NCBI GenBank assembly: GCA_033296885.1
Contig: MU863923.1
Coordinates: forward strand, 180,791-244,790
Origin: Triangularia verruculosa
Taxonomy: Eukaryota > Ascomycota > Sordariomycetes > Sordariales > Podosporaceae
DNA length: 64,000 bases
Direction of reading: 5' to 3'
Shown here: piece by piece, positions 59,021 through 64,000 of the stretch
How the letters are laid out: each line of letters begins with the position of its first letter
How positions within the stretch are numbered: the first letter of the stretch is position 1
Position numbers and translations under genes: made by a program
The notes under the pieces: model-generated
Database searches by the model: none
What the model was told of the DNA's origin: nothing
The model's input: only the letters and a program-made list of their open reading frames with translations

Positions 59021-61793
59021 ATGGCGACAGATATGGCTACAGCCATAGCGCCCAATGACGCGACGGCTACAAATGCTGTTGAACTTGACTGCATGGTTAT
59101 GTCCGAGTCCAGCTTCTCGGCCACGCCGACGGACGATTCTTCCAATGCCGCCTCTTTGAGCTCGACACCCCCTACTACCTTCACGCCGGACACTATGTCC
59201 CTGGCCTCTGAACCCGATACAACTAAGCCAGCTAGCATCACCGACGCGACTATCGAGGCAGTTATCCCAATTCTCGAAAACGAAGCTGCTGCCAAAAACA
59301 TTCAGCAACCAGGCGAGCAGAGCCCGGTGGGACAAGCGATTGTTGTTGCCGAACCACTCCCTTCGACCGAGCCTTTATCCGCTGGGCGTCCACGACGCGC
59401 TAGAGCGAGCCTACCGGTCTATAACCTGTCGCAGCTAAGTGGCACCGACACCCGAAGACGACGCGTCGCGGGGCAAGGCGCGCAAGAAAACGGGCGTCGG
59501 ACCATTGCGGGGGACACAAACAGCGAGGCAGATGCAGACAGGTCAGCAAGCATTGACGCGCTGGCGCTCAATGGCTTCGTTTCTGCTCCCAACACCCCCA
59601 AAGGTGCTCGAATCACCTCAAAGACAAAGCCGATTCCAGTACAAGCGCCCGTTTCGCGAAGGGTAACGCGTGCTTCGGGCGCGCCGGTTGAGACCTTTGC
59701 TACAAAAGTGGCGGCATTGAGCAAGAAAGGCAAGAAGTCGGCCAAGAGCTTGGGGCGTATTTCGCGCGAGTTGATGCGCCTGAAAGATACGAACGAGTTT
59801 GCGCACATCGATACCAGGCCAGTCAAATATACGGTCTGGAGCAATGGCAAATATGTGGACGTTGATCCTACTGCTGAGCCACCACGCAAGAGGACCAAAG
59901 TCGACGACCAACCTGCGAACGAGACAGCGAGCAAAGAGCCTGCGACCGCCGAGCCATCCGAGCCCGCCCCGCCTCCAATCAAGCAGCGTCGCGTTAAGCA
60001 ATGGCACAAGAAGGGCCTTTATGCAGGCCAAGAAACCCCTACCGACATCACTCAGGGCCTGACAACCCAGGAGAAGAAACAACTTGCCCAGATTCCAGAG
60101 CTTTTGAAGCCCGTGATCCCTAACAAGACACTCCCCTTGCCTATGTACAATGGCCTCCGCATGCTTATCCATGGGCGCGACTTTAAGTTGCCCTTTGATC
60201 TGTGCAACCCTCTTCCTCCGGGACAACCCAAACCCCCATCTTACCGGACCATTACGAAGAGTAAGCCCTTCCCCCTCATCTCCCTTACGAATCCGTATGG
60301 CATTTTACTAACCTGGACGCCAGATCGTTTTGTCGGAGATGCAGCGGCGTACTGGAAGAAGTCGCCCCACTTCGAGGATTTCTCGTCCAAATGTGTCTGC
60401 AAGCCTGAAGATGGCTGTGCTGAGGACTGCCAGAACCGCATCATGCTATATGAGTGCGATGACACCAACTGCAATGCCGGCAGGGAATTTTGTACCAACC
60501 GCGCCTTCCAGGATCTCCAGGAAAGAACCAAGCAGGGCGGCCGGTATCGTGTGGGTGTTGAGGTTCTCAAGACCTCGGATCGTGGATATGGCGTCCGGAG
60601 TACCAGGTGCTTCGAGGCCAACCAGATCATCATGGAGTATACGGGTGAGATTATCACTGAGGAGGAGTGCGAGCGCCGGATGAACGAGAAGTACAAGGAT
60701 AACGAGGTGAGTCTTTTTGTTTCTTGACAAGTCACGTGGCCGGATCTAACCCAGTTGGCAGTGCTACTATCTCATGTCATTTGATCAAAACATGATCATC
60801 GATGCTACTACCGGCAGCATGGCTCGATTCGTGAACCACTCTTGCTCCCCCAACTGTCGCATGATCAAGTGGATCGTATCTGGGCAGCCTCGCATGGCTC
60901 TTTTTGCTGGCGACAAGCCGATCATGACGGGCGAGGAGCTCACATATGACTACAACTTTGACCCCTTCTCCGCTAAGAACGTGCAGAAGTGCCTGTGTGG
61001 TAGTACGAACTGCAGAGGCGTGCTGGGTCCCAAGCCGAAGGAGGTCAAACCGCCCAAGCCGGCTAAGGAGGAGAAGAAGACGGCCAAAGGCTCTATCAAG
61101 GTTGGCAAGCGGAAGCTGAAAGAGCTTCTGGTCGGTGCGGAGGACGAGGAGGGCAATGGGAAGGCCGTAAAGAAGAGGAAGGTCCAGCCCGCAACTGGTG
61201 CGAAGAAGACTCTCTCGTCCGTTGCCAAAGGTGCTGCAAAGACGGCAGCTGTCAGAGGCAAGGGCTTTGCAAAGGGGGCTACCAAGTCGGCATCTACAGC
61301 TATCAAGCGAACTGTGTCTGGGACTATTTCTCTTGGGGCAAAGGCGCTCAAATCGACCAAGGGAGCCGGCGTGAAGAAGACAATGACCACGACGCAGCGT
61401 AAGGTGACGAGTGTCGGGCTGACAAAAACCTTTGGGAAGAGGGGAGTCAAGACCACGTCAACAACCAAGATCAAGTTTTCGACCAAGAGCGCGAGCAGCA
61501 AAGCCACGATTGTGGCTGCTGGGCCGAAGCCCACCCCCAAGAAGGCGGCTGCGGCTAAGGAGTCAACTCCCGCGTCGTCGGCTGCTTCGGCGAGGAAGCG
61601 AACGCCATCTAGGAAGGCGCTTGAAGCCAGCACTCCTGATGCGGGCAATACTCCTGCCAAGGGGACACCTGCCTCAGGAGACCAAGCTAAGGTTACCACG
61701 ACGGCGACGACCTCGGCGGTGAAATACAAGCAGACAAAGATCAGGTTCGTGCCCAAAGCGGCCGCTGTTGCTGCTGCTGCTGCTGCCGAATAG
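59021..61793 (+). CDS. ash1: ASH1-type histone H3 lysine-36 methyltransferase
   Basis: Exons 59021-60260, 60324-60706 and 60762-61793 give 884 residues. The first ATG of the frame is 59021 (MATDMATAIAPND). The first 410 residues are disordered and Ala/Thr/Ser-rich. The catalytic block begins with NRFVGDAAAYWKKSPHFEDF. The AWS Cys-rich domain (CVCKPEDGCAEDCQNRIMLY) follows, then the SET domain (about 485-610) with GYGVRS, EYTGEI, RFVNHSCSPNC (Asn566, His567) and YDYNF (Tyr603-Tyr605). The post-SET Cys motif is CLCGSTNCRGVLG. The tail is Lys/Thr/Ala-rich and ends in an Ala run from GCT repeats. The order AWS-SET-post-SET without WW/SRI separates it from SET2 and points to fungal ASH1, which methylates H3K36 in poorly transcribed chromatin. 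The first intron (63 nt) is in frame and stop-free; I treat it as removed, giving TKNRFVGD. Confidence 0.93.
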
Positions 61794-64000
61794 TAGGTTT
61801 CAACAAACTACTTGGTGATGAAGGCGTCTCGAGATGTCATGAGAGAGGGGTGTAATACTGGGCTTGGGGCTTGCTTTGGTTCGGTTGGGGGGGCTGGTGA
61901 ATCGGTGCTTTGGAGTTTTTCTTCCTTTTCTGTTTCCTCAACGAATGGAATGGTTCGTCTTTCTGCAGCCAAAGTGGGTTTCGAGTTCCTTTTTTTTGGG
62001 TGGGGGCTTTGCATCGTTATTTATTTTAGTTCACTCTTCTTTTTTCACGTTTCACTTGGGGTCAGGATGTTATTACGGTTTTTGTACATATATCTAGAAG
62101 AGGAGTGGTTCAGTGATGTAGGAGAGGGGGGGCTGCATGGATAAGGGAGAAAACTCCAGGGAACGCGGAGGGGAGGGAAAGGGTAAATATTGGAAGAAGG
62201 AAGGGGTGATGAGTGGTGGTGGTTTTCAGTTTTGTTTTTGTTCTCCCCCATTGCAAGACCGCTCCTCATGGCGATTCTTTTATCTAGCTTCTTGGAGCTT
62301 CAAGGAGGTGGTGGGACGAGGTCTTTCCAGGGAGCTTATCCTGCCTTGGGAGATGCAAACAGTTTTATTATATTTACAGCGGTTATGGAATTCAGTAATT
62401 GTGGGCCTACATCTTTGTTGGGGTTGAATGGAGTGATGAATGAGGTGAAGACGGAGGAGACGAGATGTGTGTGTGTGTGTTCAGTTCATGTAGGTATGGC
62501 GTCGGGGTGTAAAACCGACATCATTGATCCAACCACAAATGATTGCCATTCCCGCAACAGCCGCAGTATGATGAGCGCGATTCTCCCTCCCCCCGCCGGC
62601 ATCTCGCATCTGCAATCGACTTTATCTTTTAGATTGCACCATCTCACTGTATCATTCCAAGTGCTACTGTCTCTTAGTTGCGGGTACGGATAGCGTATTC
62701 CAACCGGTCCTTTCAGTCTCTTTACGGAACAATCCATTTTTCAGCGCGGTGTTTGGTGTACGTATATGTATGTACAACCCTAGAGCTTCTGTGGAAACAA
62801 AAACAGTGCACTAACAAGCCCAATCGCCAAGTGGAGTCGTCTGAATCCCAGGTTTGTGGGAACCCCTAGCCCGAGCGGTCCCGCTTTCCCCGGTCCGTTC
62901 CGAAGCGATGGGTGGTGACCGACCCACACATACATTTTAGTGTAACTCCGGGACTTTACGTAAGAGTTTGTGGAGGGACTGAGATCCCGGATGTTGGAAG
63001 TGGGATGGAAGCGAATGGCGTCTGTGCGCGCCAAGCGTGTGAAAGGGGAAGGCTAGTTCTGGGTTAGGGCTGGAGGTTACGCGAGAAAGGGAAATTGAGA
63101 TGGAAGGCTGATGAACGAAGTTGAATTGTGCAAGAATTCTGCTACTGCTTATGTTTGAGAGACGACGAGCTAGGTATAAGACTCGGGGCTTTGAATTTTA
63201 CATCATGGCAGACTTCTAGTAGAATGCCAACTTCTTGAGGTTTGGTTTCGTAGGTAGTGGACTCGCTAACTGCATCTTGTTTCTCGGTGTGCATTCTCTG
63301 GTGGGCTCTCTCTTCTTGACGCAGGTATGACTCCCGGACCAGGAGCATAACCAACCTTTCTGACAACTTCCAATCTTTGTGTGTTTTCCTGCCAGGCAGT
63401 GTGCACCCTGTTGGGATCCATTTCAAGTTCCCAAAATCGTTGAGGAACAGCAACGTTGTGCTGAGGTGCTGTCAAGGCCTCACCGAACGCGACCCAGCGA
63501 CTCCCCCCTGACTTCACGTCTTTGGTTGGCCCGCTCAAACACCGAGGCAGATCTCGACACCGACATTCTGACATTTTTGAACACGAGCAAGAGTGACGAA
63601 ACCCGAGACTGGAATTGAGAGGTGCCTATTCGCCTCGTTATTTTCTGATGTCGACGTCACAGGGGGTTGAGGACAAAAAGTAGTGATACGGAATGGAACC
63701 TCACATATCCACATCTTGTGCCCCAGCCAACGGCTATGCATGACATGGAGTGCGTGTGTAGGTTGCTGCTGGCTGTCGGCAAATGGGTTGGGTAGGTGAC
63801 AGAGGGGCGGATACAGCGTGGCACAGTGGTTAGGTCTTGTCTTTGCAGGGGATCTTGGGGGGGGGGGGGGGGGAACCAAGTAAAAAACCACCCCAAAACC
63901 TGGATATTCGGGATTTTTACCCCCTTTTTTTTGGGGTTTATTAATTGCCCGTCGTTGGGTTATTTGGGCTGTTTAAAAATTAAAAACTAAAATGACGTAA
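61794..64000. other. 3' flank of ASH1 to the window end, no gene seen
   Basis: No coding frame with a motif is present. A (TG)-rich patch lies at about 62466-62481. From 63857 a run of 17 G is followed by A/T-rich sequence with homopolymers (C5, T8, A5), a sharp change of composition that continues to the last base. Confidence 0.45.

Noticed and set aside
61000..61756. 268-codon minus-strand ORF opposite ASH1
   Set aside because: Mirror of the Lys/Ala/Thr-rich ASH1 tail; explained by its codon bias.

Overview
The window looks like nuclear DNA of a filamentous ascomycete, most probably a Sordariomycete (Sordariales-like). The evidence is short introns (about 45-145 nt) with GTRNGY donors, CTAAC-like branch points and NAG acceptors; single genes on both strands with separate promoters; and proteins that read as close relatives of Neurospora/Podospora housekeeping proteins. 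No bacterial operon, prophage, CRISPR array, transposon, tRNA or rRNA gene was recognised, and no AT-rich block suggestive of RIP was seen. Exon limits were worked out by hand from splice signals and reading frame; 'complement' exons are listed in transcript order.

Layout. 0.4-3.7 kb (-): large RRM-type RNA-binding protein. 6.3-7.1 kb (-): Arp2/3 subunit ARPC4, divergent from UBP6/USP14 deubiquitinase (7.55-9.3 kb, +). 9.7-10.3 kb (-): small single-pass, probably mitochondrial protein. 11.06-11.93 kb (+): sedoheptulose-1,7-bisphosphatase SHB17. 11.9-19.6 kb: no supportable gene. 19.6-21.0 kb (-): proline-rich Zn2Cys6 regulator. 21.0-36.75 kb: a gene desert of nearly 16 kb. 36.75-37.97 kb (+): SAM-dependent methyltransferase with a His-rich head and a microexon. 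38.7-40.0 kb (-): unrecognised LRR/F-box-like protein. 40-43.5 kb: microsatellites. 43.5-45.4 kb (-): VHS/GAT protein of the LSB5 type. 46.7-48.3 kb (-): UBA-UAS-UBX protein (FAF2/Ucp10 type). 49.6-51.9 kb (+): PAN3, convergent with LSM7 (52.85-53.5 kb, -). 54.36-56.63 kb (-): two low-complexity reading frames in the same phase, split by one TAG codon. 59.0-61.8 kb (+): ASH1-type H3K36 methyltransferase. 61.8-64 kb: no gene, ending in poor-complexity sequence.

Together the genes are mostly conserved cell machinery: actin nucleation and endocytosis (ARPC4, LSB5-like), ubiquitin/proteasome and ER quality control (UBP6, UBX protein), mRNA decay (PAN3, LSM7), chromatin (ASH1) and carbon metabolism (SHB17). 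They do not form a pathway cluster. I found no convincing new biological system. The points most worth checking are the in-frame TAG at 55.1 kb, the two deserts flanking the zinc-cluster regulator, and several unusual splicing arrangements: a one-codon first exon, an 8-nt microexon, a GC-AG intron, an intron through a stop codon, and stop-free in-frame introns.
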